Notes: a model not told the origin generated them from the sequence alone. Counted from the stretch's first letter, positions 48,901 through 57,202 are shown. The stretch: 64,000 nucleotides of DNA from Actinomycetaceae bacterium (GCA_030532405.1 JAUNLF010000002.1:1-64000); one strand, 5' to 3'. Translations and numbers: made by a program.

Positions 48901-49812
48901 GACGGTGATCGCGCGCTTGTTCTGATCCAAAAACAGTTGAATAAGGCGATTTACCCGAACTTGTTTGACGCGCATCCGCCCTTCCAAATCGATGGAAACT
49001 TTGGAAACACGGCGGGCGTTAACGAGATGCTAATGCAATCGAACTCCACGTTTAAGACGGGGGAGGACGAGTACGCAAACTACATCCACCTGCTTCCCGC
49101 ACTGCCCGCGGCTTGGGCTGACGGGTCGGCTGACGGTCTGGTCGCTCGCGGTAACTTCGTGCTGGACTTTTCGTGGAAGGACGGGCAGGTCACCGACGTG
49201 ACAGTTCATTCGCGTCGCGGTGGTGAAGCTGTCTTGGCCTTTGAGGGCGCAGCTCGTTTTAAGTCGATTTCCGAAAATGAGGGCGTGGCTGTTACTGCTT
49301 TGGATCAGGAGCACTTGAAGTTCTCAACAGAAGCTGGCGGCTCTTACACGCTTTCGATGACTGAGCTGGCACCGGTTGAACCTGAGCCGGAACCCGGACC
49401 AGTTGAGCCTGGTGAGCCTGGTGAGCCTGGGCCGGTTGATCCTGAACCTGAGCCAGAGCCTGAGCCAGGTCCAGTTGAGCCAGGCGAACCCGGGCCGGTT
49501 GAACCTGAGCCTGAGCCAGGTCCGGTTGAACCAGGTGAGTCCGGCCCGGTTGAAACGGACCCGTCTGCGACCGAGCCAACGTCCGAGGAGCCGGCGCAGC
49601 CTACTTCGGGCTCAACGGTAAATCCGTCGGCAGATTCCACCACTGGCTCTGCTGATGCGACCACTGGACAGGTGGACAAGGCGCCGTCTGGTGGGCTAGC
49701 TAAGACGGGCGTGAGTGTGGCTGTGTACGCAATAGTCGCGTTGGTTTTGCTATTCATGGGCGGCGCGTTGGTGGCACGTCGTCAGCGCGATTTGGGTAAC
49801 CGCGTCAAGTAG
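45910..49812 (+). CDS. Sortase-anchored GH95 alpha-L-fucosidase
   Basis: 1300 residues from ATG 45910. A signal peptide (HKRATSIVALAGLILGTSSLSALA) is followed by a beta-rich N-terminal domain (about 35-255, DNRLRE/CBM96-like, with KIGMLTFDLSNL) and the GH95 core: a beta-domain with LPIGNGKVGGTVWG and FNEETLWTGGP, then the helical barrel with LPSNLQGIW, NVNLQMNYWPTYSSNL, HTENTAYGWTTPGAAF and the end DGNFGNTAGV. These are typical of 1,2-alpha-L-fucosidases such as AfcA, which remove Fuc from H-antigen and 2'-fucosyllactose by inversion. A long (EPEPGPV)n stalk leads to LAKTG, a membrane helix and a basic tail. Confidence 0.93.
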   Translation: MHKRATSIVALAGLILGTSSLSALAVEDQVQFEEQTVFTTHDSTLQAWANEKTQSNSAKPYIAALHPTPGGTATEGQQYGLFGEGFESTDTSDGTDGKIGMLTFDLSNLENAPNSAVLELTYIGHIRSADKSAHVGVALVDTEQCTNSATTCTTDIATWATRPKFALEESDVVFADEFDANVAGTYTGDSMTVPADKRRTVTMDVKSLVDSAFESDKKVLTFVVGETNGAELRFASSEGASGVLGGLQASDAPKLKVTVPQEPEAPAPTGPRAWDDKVAEMTGHDVLWYKQSALNTPKGNVGTGNWVTGEHDNWQRATLPIGNGKVGGTVWGEVASERVTFNEETLWTGGPAEGREYNGGNAADRGRHGETLRELNQELADGKFQVSNPGGLTGGFNGAHQGSYQNWGEIRIDTSMPANANVYLYERSLDLTNGIASVHYNYKNTDFMREYFVSNPDDVMVLRFDAQGDQKLSFDVSLPLNAQYTRTDESVEVSGNTLVSAGALANNGLRYNAQITADVTGAGASVTGADDALRIESAESVTLFVAAATDYEQSYPTYRTGETVQALQDRVARVVSAAVDKGYEGVRADHVSDHADLYSRVSVDLGQADTYGVGAIPTNELLDAYKAGTADAAQQRALEMLVYNYGRYLTIGSSREDSQLPSNLQGIWSSLSSDNAHGSTPWGSDFHMNVNLQMNYWPTYSSNLAGSALPLIEFTEGLVKPGRITADVYAGAATDPNAPIGEGAGYMAHTENTAYGWTTPGAAFSWGWSPAAVPWLLQNVYEYYEYTGDEAMLRDRIYPLLKEEANFYVNYMLHKGNRPASDGEPRLTTGVAYSPEHGPQGTDGNTYESSLVWQLLNDAIESAEVLEIDAELRDGAGECSVDNWEKSSAGEFTLPSANRSWTCALSLLKPIEVGDSGQIKEWFFEGELGKTDTGEAIPAYQGGHRHLSHMLGLFPGDLITVDNPQYMDAAKKSLNARGDDATGWGVGQRINSWARTGDGDRALVLIQKQLNKAIYPNLFDAHPPFQIDGNFGNTAGVNEMLMQSNSTFKTGEDEYANYIHLLPALPAAWADGSADGLVARGNFVLDFSWKDGQVTDVTVHSRRGGEAVLAFEGAARFKSISENEGVAVTALDQEHLKFSTEAGGSYTLSMTELAPVEPEPEPGPVEPGEPGEPGPVDPEPEPEPEPGPVEPGEPGPVEPEPEPGPVEPGESGPVETDPSATEPTSEEPAQPTSGSTVNPSADSTTGSADATTGQVDKAPSGGLAKTGVSVAVYAIVALVLLFMGGALVARRQRDLGNRVK

Positions 49813-49814
49813 AT

Positions 49815-49836
49815 CGCCTGCCGCCACAGGCGTTTT
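49815..49836 (+). terminator. Terminator after GH95 (first)
   Basis: CGCCTG/CAGGCG stem (49815-49820 with 49827-49832) followed directly by TTTT, two bases after the stop codon. A canonical short intrinsic terminator. Confidence 0.75.
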
Positions 49837-49840
49837 AGTC

Positions 49841-49869
49841 GCCCCGTTCCACATTGTGTGGGACGGGGC
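49841..49869. terminator. Second hairpin after GH95
   Basis: A 13-bp stem with one G-U pair (49841-49853 with 49857-49869). It has no T-run and sits directly behind the first terminator. Confidence 0.6.
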
Positions 49870-49880
49870 GTCACCAATTT

Positions 49881-49992
49881 CGGGCAGCGGCAATCGGCAG
49901 TTACAGGTAGTGGTAATCACTGATTACGGGCAGCGGCAATCGGCAGTTACAGGCAGCGGAAAACACCAATTACGGTCAGCGGCAATCAGCGG
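49881..49992 (+). repeat. 46-bp tandem repeat, about 2.5 copies
   Basis: Units start at 49881, 49927 and 49973. The first 27 bases of units 1 and 2 are identical (beginning CGGGCAGCGGCAATCGGCAG); the third is diverged and shorter. Within the unit GCAGCGG and GGCAGTTACAGG recur. The region is non-coding, between the GH95 terminators and the promoter of the GH36 operon. It may be a slippage array or a set of protein-binding sites. Confidence 0.75.
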
Positions 49993-50054
49993 TGTAAGTT
50001 TCCTCAAGTTCAAACCGTGGTTTATAACAGCTTGGTAAACATGGTCTACACGTG

Positions 50055-50083
50055 TTGTCTACTCGAGTAGATTTAGCTATATT
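50055..50083 (+). promoter_or_regulatory. Promoter and LacI-type operator of the GH36 operon
   Basis: -35 TTGTCT (50055-50060), 17-base spacer, -10 TATATT (50078-50083). A perfect 14-bp palindrome TCTACTCGAGTAGA (50058-50071) with a central CG overlaps the -35 box and spacer. LacI-family operators have this form, and a LacI gene is fifth in the operon, so autoregulated repression by steric block is likely. Confidence 0.78.
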
Positions 50084-50128
50084 GGGTTTTACGCAGACAG
50101 AGTCGACGGTGACTTAAAGGAGCAAGAC

Positions 50129-52360
50129 GTGAGTGAATCTGGCATCGATGCCGTTTACTTAACCGCCGGGAAAACAGCTTTAGTTCTAGACAACACCCTT
50201 GGGGGAATCCCCGAGGTTTGCTATTGGGGTCAAACGCTTGGTGCGCTAAGTGCAGCCGATGTGAAGGCCGTGGTTGCGGCAAACCGGGAAGTGATTGCGG
50301 GAAATGCGCCCGACGAACACCTGCCCGCCAGAGTCGTGCCGCTGGAATCGGACGGATGGCTGGGCCGGCCCGCCCTCGTGGGGAATAGAAAAGATGGAAC
50401 TGGCTGGACACCGCGTTTTCAGGCCGCCACGTTCCAATTGCCCGAAGGGTGCAAGGTTGAAGACGGTGTCGCGTTTGTAACCGACGCGCAGGTGGCGGTG
50501 GAAACCACGTCGCAGATTTCGCAACTGTCCTTAAAGCTCACGTTTGACGCGTCCAAGCACGGTTTGATTCGGCTTCGCGCACAGCTTACGAACCTTCACG
50601 AGTCCGACTACTACCTGAATGAACTGGGCGTAGCGTTGCCGATGCCGCTTGAGGCTAACGAGATTCTGGATACCTCGGGCCGGTGGGGCAAGGAGCGTGT
50701 CCCGCAGCGCCGGCCGGTCGTACTCGGCTGCGATTTGCGCGAAGGGCGCCACGGCCGCACCGGTTTTGACGCACCGGGATTCACTTTTGTTGGTTCGAAG
50801 GGATTCTCGTTCGAGGCCGGAGAGGTCTGGGGTCTGCACAACGCGTGGTCTGGGAACCACCGCGTATGGGTGGAACGCATGATTTCGGGCCAGCAGGTTG
50901 TGGGCGCGTCGGAGGTCCTCATGCCTGGCGAGGTGATCCTAAAACAGGGTGAAACCTACTCCACGCCGTGGTTTTACGCCCTCCACGCAAATGGTTTGGA
51001 TGATGCGGCGCGGCAAGTTCACGCGTGGTTCCGCGACCGTGAAAACCATCCGAAGTCGCCGCGACCCGTCGCATTGAACGTGTGGGAGGCCGTGTACTTT
51101 GACCACTCGTGGCCGAAGCTGCAGCAGCTTGCAAAGAAGGCGGCCGAGATCGGTGTTGAGCGTTTCGTCCTCGATGATGGATGGTTCCTCGGACGCCGCG
51201 ACGACCACAAGGGGCTCGGTGACTGGTTTGTCGATCCAGACGTGTGGCCGCAGGGGTTGACGCCGCTCGCGGACCTGGTTCACGACCTGGGAATGCAGTT
51301 CGGACTTTGGTTCGAGCCCGAGATGATCAACGAGGATTCCGACCTCGCCCGCGAACATCCCGACTGGATCATGGCGGGGCAGGGCAGTAGCGAGCCCGCG
51401 GATCTGCCCGTCCGTTGGCGTCATCAGCAGGTGCTGAACATCGCGATCCCCGAAGCGTTCGAATACATCAAGAACCGCATCGTGTCGCTCGTCCACGAGT
51501 ATTCAATCGACTACATCAAGTGGGACCACAACCGCGACTTGATCGAAGCGGGGACGACGATGCTTGGAGGGCGAGCTTCGATCTCGAAGCAGACCCGCGC
51601 GGTCTACAGGTTGTTTGACCAGATCAAGGCGGAATGTCCGGGACTGGAGATCGAGAGCTGCTCATCCGGTGGGGGACGAGTCGACATGGAGGTCTTACAG
51701 CATACGGACCGTTTCTGGGCGTCGGACTGCATCGACCCTGTCGACCGGCAGGTGATGATGCGCTGGTACAACCAGATCACGCCGCCCGAACTGATGGGCA
51801 CACACGTGGCGTCCTCGCAGTCGCATACGACGGGGCGTTCGTCGACCATGGCGATGCGCGGTGCCACAGCCCTTTGGGGACACTTCGGGATCGAGTGGGA
51901 CATCCTTAGCGCAACGGACGAAGAGATCCGCGACCTGGCTGCTTGGATCAACTTTTACAAGGCAAACCGCGAGTTCTTGCACTCGTCGAACGTTGTCAGG
52001 TGCGAGACGCCCGACGAGACGATCATGCTGAGCGGCGTGGTTGCCGCGGATCAAAAGCGCGCGCTATTCCAGATGGCCACGCACGACCGCTCCGCCGTAT
52101 CGCCGCGAGGCAAACTGCGGTTCAGCGGCCTCGACGATTCCGCCACGTACCGGATTCGCCCAGTGATCGTGGGCAGCAAACCCGCCGGGCTACTACCCGC
52201 ACCGTGGTTTGGCGCCCTCGAAGAATCAAAATCACCCGAACAACCTTTCCGCTACTACGAGGGGGTTACCGCGAAAGGCTCAATCCTTACACGCTGCGGG
52301 CTGCAGGTACCAAACCTCTATTCAGACCAGGCGCTGCTCTTCGAAGTAGTTGCCGAGTAA
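50129..52360 (+). CDS. GH36 alpha-galactosidase, cytoplasmic
   Basis: 743 residues from GTG 50129 with ribosome site AAAGGAG. No signal peptide or anchor, so it works inside the cell on imported sugars. The N-terminal beta-sandwich (about 1-290) is followed by the barrel with RFVLDDGWF, GLWFEPEMI, nucleophile D466 in IKWDHNRD and acid/base D533 in WASDCID, plus the SSGGGRVD loop, all standard for GH36. It is first in an operon with an ABC importer. Substrates may be alpha-galactosides such as melibiose or B-antigen fragments; some GH36 enzymes prefer alpha-GalNAc. Confidence 0.93.
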   Translation: MSESGIDAVYLTAGKTALVLDNTLGGIPEVCYWGQTLGALSAADVKAVVAANREVIAGNAPDEHLPARVVPLESDGWLGRPALVGNRKDGTGWTPRFQAATFQLPEGCKVEDGVAFVTDAQVAVETTSQISQLSLKLTFDASKHGLIRLRAQLTNLHESDYYLNELGVALPMPLEANEILDTSGRWGKERVPQRRPVVLGCDLREGRHGRTGFDAPGFTFVGSKGFSFEAGEVWGLHNAWSGNHRVWVERMISGQQVVGASEVLMPGEVILKQGETYSTPWFYALHANGLDDAARQVHAWFRDRENHPKSPRPVALNVWEAVYFDHSWPKLQQLAKKAAEIGVERFVLDDGWFLGRRDDHKGLGDWFVDPDVWPQGLTPLADLVHDLGMQFGLWFEPEMINEDSDLAREHPDWIMAGQGSSEPADLPVRWRHQQVLNIAIPEAFEYIKNRIVSLVHEYSIDYIKWDHNRDLIEAGTTMLGGRASISKQTRAVYRLFDQIKAECPGLEIESCSSGGGRVDMEVLQHTDRFWASDCIDPVDRQVMMRWYNQITPPELMGTHVASSQSHTTGRSSTMAMRGATALWGHFGIEWDILSATDEEIRDLAAWINFYKANREFLHSSNVVRCETPDETIMLSGVVAADQKRALFQMATHDRSAVSPRGKLRFSGLDDSATYRIRPVIVGSKPAGLLPAPWFGALEESKSPEQPFRYYEGVTAKGSILTRCGLQVPNLYSDQALLFEVVAE

Positions 52361-52392
52361 GTTCAACAAACAAAACGACGAAGGAGTCATAA

Positions 52393-53664
52393 ATGAGCAG
52401 GAAAACTGTTATCGCGGCGATCGCTGCGACTTCCGCGCTAGCTCTCGGCCTAACCGGCTGTTCGAGCGGCGGCAGTGAAGGCGGTGACGCGCAGTCCGGC
52501 GGCGGTGACCAAACCATCGACGCGTTCTTCGCTATGCCAACAGGATCGCCACAAGAAAGCGCGATGAAAGACCTGGCCGCAAAGTTCGAAGAGGAAACAG
52601 GCGCAACGATCAACCTGACGTTCGCTGGTGGAACCTTTGAAGATGACATGAAAGTGAAGATGGCTTCGGACTCGGTACCCGACATCTTCTCGACACACGG
52701 CTGGTCGGTGAATCGGTACGCGCCATTCCTGCTTCCACTAAACGATCGTCCGTGGGCAGAATTCGTCAACCCCGGCCTGGAAAACGTCGTGTATGACGAA
52801 GAGGGAAACATTTATGCACTCCCACTCGAGTACGGCACAACGGGCCTGATCGTCAACTACGACGTCCTAGACAAGGTCGGCGTTGATCCCGAAGGCTTCG
52901 AGTCTTGGGAAGACGTGGAAACCGCCATGCAACAGATTAAGGACGAGCTCGATATCGCCCCCTTCACGTCCTCCGCAAAGGATCGAAATGCTGGCGACAT
53001 CGCAAACTTCATTGCCTCCGGCGCGTTTACTCAGGAACAAAACGATGCGTTCAAGGACGAAGGCTTCGATAAGGCCCTATGGCAAGAGGGCGTAACAGAT
53101 CACCTTCAGCTCTGGCAGGAGAAGGGCTACTTCAACCCTGACTACGTTTCGGCAACAGCCGATGACATGGCGCGCCAGTTGGCGGAAGGCTCCGCGGCCT
53201 TCGCCCTCGCATGGCCGTCAACACTCTCAACCGCCTACGAGTACAACCCGGATGCAAACCTCGGCTTCGTCCCGATGCCCGGCGTTGACGGCAGCTACCT
53301 TGTTGGTGGTGAGGGCGTGAGCGCATTCGGAGTTTCCAATAAGGCGAAGAACCAAGAGCTCACTTTGCAGTTCCTCGACTTCCTCGCAGAGCCCGAAAAC
53401 GCTAAGCCCTTCCTGGAGTCGCTCGGCGCATACGCCGGTCTAACCAACGTTGACGTCGATCTAGGCCCGATTCAGCCTAGCTTTGACAAGTACGTAGCTA
53501 CCGGTGAAGTCCCGACCATGCCGTTCTTTGACCGCCTCTACATGCCAAACGGCATGTGGGACACGATTGTCACCACCACGGATGGCGTGATCAACGGACA
53601 AATGACCTCGCAGGTCGCATCCGAGCAGATGTCTGACCAGTACCAGACTTTGCAGTCACAGTAA
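52393..53664 (+). CDS. ABC sugar transporter substrate-binding lipoprotein
   Basis: 423 residues with a lipoprotein signal (SALALGLTGC, Cys about 23). It is a family-1 solute-binding protein (MalE-like) with SAMKDLAAKFEEETGATINL, MASDSVPDIFSTHGW, and a hinge with YALPLEYGTTGLIVNYD. It should capture an oligosaccharide outside the membrane and deliver it to the two permeases downstream. Ribosome site AAGGAG. No ATPase gene lies in the operon, so a shared MsiK-type ATPase is presumed to power import. Confidence 0.92.
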   Translation: MSRKTVIAAIAATSALALGLTGCSSGGSEGGDAQSGGGDQTIDAFFAMPTGSPQESAMKDLAAKFEEETGATINLTFAGGTFEDDMKVKMASDSVPDIFSTHGWSVNRYAPFLLPLNDRPWAEFVNPGLENVVYDEEGNIYALPLEYGTTGLIVNYDVLDKVGVDPEGFESWEDVETAMQQIKDELDIAPFTSSAKDRNAGDIANFIASGAFTQEQNDAFKDEGFDKALWQEGVTDHLQLWQEKGYFNPDYVSATADDMARQLAEGSAAFALAWPSTLSTAYEYNPDANLGFVPMPGVDGSYLVGGEGVSAFGVSNKAKNQELTLQFLDFLAEPENAKPFLESLGAYAGLTNVDVDLGPIQPSFDKYVATGEVPTMPFFDRLYMPNGMWDTIVTTTDGVINGQMTSQVASEQMSDQYQTLQSQ

Positions 53665-53674
53665 CGATGGCATG

Positions 53675-53709
53675 TGGTGGGTGGCGCGCACAGTTTGCGC
53701 CACCCACCA
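53675..53709 (+). promoter_or_regulatory. Intercistronic hairpin between binding protein and permeases
   Basis: A 13-bp perfect GC-rich stem (TGGTGGGTGGCGC at 53675-53687 with 53697-53709) is followed after three bases by CCTTTTGGGG. Hairpins here usually stabilise the upstream mRNA or partly stop transcription so that more binding protein than permease is made. Confidence 0.7.
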
Positions 53710-53724
53710 AGCCTTTTGGGGTAG

Positions 53725-54630
53725 ATGATGAGCGAAACTAGAACACGGCTGAAGAGATATTTCAAAGGTACGTCAATCAACCTGATGTATTTGCCAGCAC
53801 TGGCCGTCTTCGCCGTTTTCCTGATGTGGCCAGTGTTGCAAGGCGCATACCTATCTACAACGAGTTGGGATGGGTACTCTCCGACTCTAAATAATGTGGG
53901 GTGGAGCAACTACGCGCGACTGGTAGAAGATCCGAACTTCCTGGTCGCAGTGCGAAACACTTTTATCTACGGCTTGGGGTCTACCCTAATTCAGCAGGTC
54001 GTCGGCCTGTTCCTAGCTATCCTTCTGGATAAGTCGGGCAAAGCGTCAAATGCTTTGCGAGCAATCGTTTACCTTCCGGTTCTTATTTCGCCCGTGGTGA
54101 TGGGTACCTTCTACTACTTGGTATTTCGATACCGGCAGGGCGCACTAAATGGGATTTTAGAGGCCTTCGGATTTGAGCCCGTCGCCTATCTAGCTGATTC
54201 CACATTCGCGATCTTCGTGATCGTGTTCATTAACTCCTTCCAGTTCGTCGGCGTGTCCATGATCATTTACCTATCGGGCCTACAATCGATCCCTTCCGAG
54301 ATCCACGAGGCAGCCGAACTGGATGGTGTAAACAGGTGGCAGCACTTCAAAGAAATCACGTGGCCGATGCTTCACCCAGCGTTCGCGGCGTCTGTCGTCC
54401 TCAATCTAATCGGCGGTTTGAAGCTGTATGACATCGTGAAGGTTCTAACCGATGGTGGTCCTGGGTTCGATACAAACTCGGTTTCCACACTGATCGGTAA
54501 GACCTACTTTGGTGGCCAGGCCGCGGGCTATGCGGCCGCGCAGGGAGTTGTCCTGTTCTTCATAATCGTCATCTTCACTGTGCTAACGAACTGGTGGTTA
54601 GACAGGCGAGCGGACAAGGTGGGAATCTGA
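53725..54630 (+). CDS. ABC sugar permease, MalF type
   Basis: 301 residues (ATG 53725, or ATG 53728). Six membrane helices, the first in LPALAVFAVFLMWPVLQGAYL. The EAA loop EIHEAAELDGVNRWQHFKEI that contacts the ATPase lies at about residue 191-210. It is a type-I importer permease of the MalF/UgpA group. The stop shares bases with the ATG of the partner permease. Confidence 0.92.
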   Translation: MMSETRTRLKRYFKGTSINLMYLPALAVFAVFLMWPVLQGAYLSTTSWDGYSPTLNNVGWSNYARLVEDPNFLVAVRNTFIYGLGSTLIQQVVGLFLAILLDKSGKASNALRAIVYLPVLISPVVMGTFYYLVFRYRQGALNGILEAFGFEPVAYLADSTFAIFVIVFINSFQFVGVSMIIYLSGLQSIPSEIHEAAELDGVNRWQHFKEITWPMLHPAFAASVVLNLIGGLKLYDIVKVLTDGGPGFDTNSVSTLIGKTYFGGQAAGYAAAQGVVLFFIIVIFTVLTNWWLDRRADKVGI

Positions 54631-55463
54631 TGAGTGAGACGAAGAATCGTAGCCAAACACCCAAGTTCATACTCTTTCTGCTCGGCCTCGTTTGTCTCGT
54701 GCAGATCTTGCCCTTCTACCTGGGCATATCGGCTGCTTTTAAAGATTCACGCGACCTGAGCTCCGCTTGGAGCTTCCCACTGTCCGAACTTACGATGCAG
54801 AACTTCACCATCGCATTGGAGAGGGGAAACGTCGGACGCGCAGTTTTGAACTCGGCGATTGTCACCGTTCTTGCGACCGTCCTCGTCGTCGTAATCGGAG
54901 CGCTAGCATCTTATCCGTTGGCAAGGCGCAGAACTAAATGGAATAACTTCATCCTCGTTCTAACCCTGACCGTGATGATGATTCCGCCCCTATCCATTTT
55001 GGTTCCATTGATTCGCCTGCTGAAGAGCCTCGGACTTATGAACTCCTACATGGGGCTGGTTCTGCCACTCGTGGCGTTTGGTTTGCCTCAAGCAATTTTC
55101 CTCTACACCCAATCACTTCGAGGGATAACTGAAAGCTTAGAAGAGGCCGCAAAAATTGATGGAGCGGGCACGTTGAGGACATTTTTCTCAATCGTTCTGC
55201 CGCTGCTAAAACCTGTCACCATCACCGTCGTAATTCTGACGGGCACGAATGTCTGGAATGAGTTCGCATTGAGTAGCTATATTATGACGACTAACGAGAT
55301 GCGAACTTTGGCGCCTGCAATCGCCTCATTCTTTGGGGCCGCGGGGTCAAACGTGAATGCTGCGATCGCAGGATCGTTCCTTGGTGTCCTTCCCGTTTTG
55401 GTGGCATACCTGTTCTTGCAGAAGTACTTCATCAAGGGAATGCTTGCAGGCGCGGTTAAGTAA
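54630..55463 (+). CDS. ABC sugar permease, MalG type
   Basis: 277 residues from ATG 54630, with ribosome site AAGGTGGG inside the upstream gene and stop/start overlap (TGATG). Six helices, with EAA loop SLEEAAKIDGAGTLRTFFSI at about 172-191 and a typical C-terminus (FLQKYFIKGMLAGAVK). It forms the heterodimeric channel with the preceding permease. A further in-frame start 36 bases upstream is unlikely. Confidence 0.92.
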   Translation: MSETKNRSQTPKFILFLLGLVCLVQILPFYLGISAAFKDSRDLSSAWSFPLSELTMQNFTIALERGNVGRAVLNSAIVTVLATVLVVVIGALASYPLARRRTKWNNFILVLTLTVMMIPPLSILVPLIRLLKSLGLMNSYMGLVLPLVAFGLPQAIFLYTQSLRGITESLEEAAKIDGAGTLRTFFSIVLPLLKPVTITVVILTGTNVWNEFALSSYIMTTNEMRTLAPAIASFFGAAGSNVNAAIAGSFLGVLPVLVAYLFLQKYFIKGMLAGAVK

Positions 55464-55482
55464 AGGTGAAAAGGGAGGCGCA

Positions 55483-56475
55483 GTGGGGTCCCGGATTACC
55501 CGCAAGGATGTGGCCGAGCGGGCAGGTGTTAGCTCTGCGGTCGTTAGTTACGTTGTAAATAATGGGCCGAGGCCGGTCGCTAAAGAGACGCGGTTGAAGG
55601 TCTTAGCGGCAATCGAGGAGCTTGGATACATGCCGAGCGCGACTGCGAGGGCTCTGCGCCTTGGCGCCACGTCCACGTACGGGGTGGTTGTGCCAAATGG
55701 TAGCCACTCGTTTAACGCTGCCGTCGTGCACGCGGTTGACCAGGAGTTGTCACGCCACGACCTGTCCATGCTCCTGTCAAACTCGCACGAGTCTGTGGAA
55801 GCAGAACTAACAGTCATCCACAACATGGTTGCGCGCGGAGTGGACGGCCTCATCGTCCTCAACGCGGCAATCAGTGATGAAGGCTGGATCGAACAGAACC
55901 TCACCGTGCCCGCCGTCCTCCTGGATCGTCAAAGAGAAATCGACGGCTTCATAACGGTTGGCCCCGATTTTTTGGAGGGCGGAAAACTCGCCACAGAGCA
56001 TCTGATCGGCCACGGGCATAAGGAAATATTGCCGATCTTTGGCACGTTCGAACACGGCGAGCAGAACATGAGGTACACCGGATACCGGCAGGCCGTGCGT
56101 GAAGCCGGGCTACAAGAGGTTGAGCCGATAATCTGCGACTGGACGCGCGAGGGCGGCTACGAGGCCGGCGAAAAGTACGTGCAGATGGACGCGCCGCCGA
56201 AGGCAGTGTTCTGTTTTTCTGACGCTATCGCGATTGGTTTCCTTAAGGCGGTTCTGGACGCGGGATTGAGAGTTCCTGAAGATGTGGCCATAGTCAGCTT
56301 CGACGGCACCGATGATGTTGGCTATGTTCACCCCACCATCACTACTGTGCGGCAACCTATCCCCGAGATGGTCCAATACGGAGTTGAGATGCTACTTGCA
56401 AAGAAGCGCGAGCAGCACACGAAACACAAGATTTTCCCAGTGGGAATGCAGGTTGGGCATTCCTGCGGATGCTAG
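55483..56475 (+). CDS. LacI-family transcription repressor
   Basis: 330 residues from GTG 55483 with ribosome site AAGGGAGG. The N-terminal HTH (TRKDVAERAGVSSAVVSYVVNN) and hinge helix (PSATARALRLG) are typical LacI. The ligand domain has STYGVVVPNGSHSFNAAVVH, VDGLIVLNA and VAIVSFDGTDDVGYVHPTITTVRQP. It most likely binds the palindrome at 50058-50071 at the operon's promoter and is released by the imported sugar. It is expressed from the same operon, giving autoregulation. No other strong match to the palindrome was seen in the window. Confidence 0.92.
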   Translation: MGSRITRKDVAERAGVSSAVVSYVVNNGPRPVAKETRLKVLAAIEELGYMPSATARALRLGATSTYGVVVPNGSHSFNAAVVHAVDQELSRHDLSMLLSNSHESVEAELTVIHNMVARGVDGLIVLNAAISDEGWIEQNLTVPAVLLDRQREIDGFITVGPDFLEGGKLATEHLIGHGHKEILPIFGTFEHGEQNMRYTGYRQAVREAGLQEVEPIICDWTREGGYEAGEKYVQMDAPPKAVFCFSDAIAIGFLKAVLDAGLRVPEDVAIVSFDGTDDVGYVHPTITTVRQPIPEMVQYGVEMLLAKKREQHTKHKIFPVGMQVGHSCGC

Positions 56476-56514
56476 CTGATTGTTTGCGGGCCTAGTTGTT
56501 AGAGGATTTATCAG

Positions 56515-57147
56515 ATGAGCCACGACCTCACGGAAGAAGAAGTACGTAACCGAATCGCGAACCGCGGACTGTATTGCGATGGTGATCCCGGTCTTGATGG
56601 ACTGAAGGCCGAACGCGATCGGGCTAAGCGGCTGGTAGCCCGCTTCAACCAGACAACGGTTGACGATGTCGAGCTAAGGAAGCGGCTAGTTGGCGAATTA
56701 TTTTCGGGGGACACGTCGGATGTGTTCATCGAGCCGCCTATCAGCGTTGCCTACGGGTATCGAACGACGTTTTCTGGCGCAACCTATGCGAATACGGGCC
56801 TCACTTTGGTGGATGACTACGAGATCCGCATTGGTAAGAACGTGATGTTCGCGCCGAATGTGACTCTCACGGCGACGGGTCATCCCGTTCATCCGGATTC
56901 GCGTCGTGACGGAACACAGTTTTCAGCGCCAATAATTATTGAGGACGATGTCTGGATTGGTGCGCACGCCGTAGTGTTACCGGGCGTCACTATTGGTCGC
57001 GGATCCGTGGTTGCTGCCGGGGCGGTCGTAACCAAGAACGTGCCACCCATGAGTGTCGTGGGTGGAGTGCCCGCCAAACTCATACGGAAAATCACCGACG
57101 ACGACCGTAACTGGGAGTATCGCGAGCCGTCGGACCTGCAGAGCTAA
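56515..57147 (+). CDS. Maltose/galactoside O-acetyltransferase (LacA-like)
   Basis: 210 residues. An N-terminal helical region (NRGLYCDGDPGLDGLKAERD is the Mac domain) is followed by left-handed beta-helix hexapeptide repeats (about 75-190), with the active-site His in TATGHPVHP and the typical end WIGAHAVVLPGVTIGRGSVVAAGAVV. It transfers acetyl from acetyl-CoA to a sugar, usually to remove excess non-metabolised sugar. It lies 39 bases after lacI and before a bidirectional terminator, so it closes the GH36 operon. Confidence 0.9.
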   Translation: MSHDLTEEEVRNRIANRGLYCDGDPGLDGLKAERDRAKRLVARFNQTTVDDVELRKRLVGELFSGDTSDVFIEPPISVAYGYRTTFSGATYANTGLTLVDDYEIRIGKNVMFAPNVTLTATGHPVHPDSRRDGTQFSAPIIIEDDVWIGAHAVVLPGVTIGRGSVVAAGAVVTKNVPPMSVVGGVPAKLIRKITDDDRNWEYREPSDLQS

Positions 57148-57177
57148 ACGGCTAGGGCTGATCTTGACCACTGGGCG

Positions 57178-57202
57178 ACGGCCTCATCGAGAATGAGGCC
57201 GT
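57178..57202. terminator. Bidirectional terminator between lacA-like gene and 57225
   Basis: Perfect 10-bp stem ACGGCCTCAT/ATGAGGCCGT (57178-57187 with 57193-57202), loop CGAGA, in the 77-bp space between converging genes. T-runs are weak on both sides. Confidence 0.65.

Noticed and set aside
49881..49992. CRISPR array or REP cluster
   Set aside because: The units are contiguous and mostly identical over their whole length, so there are no distinct spacers.
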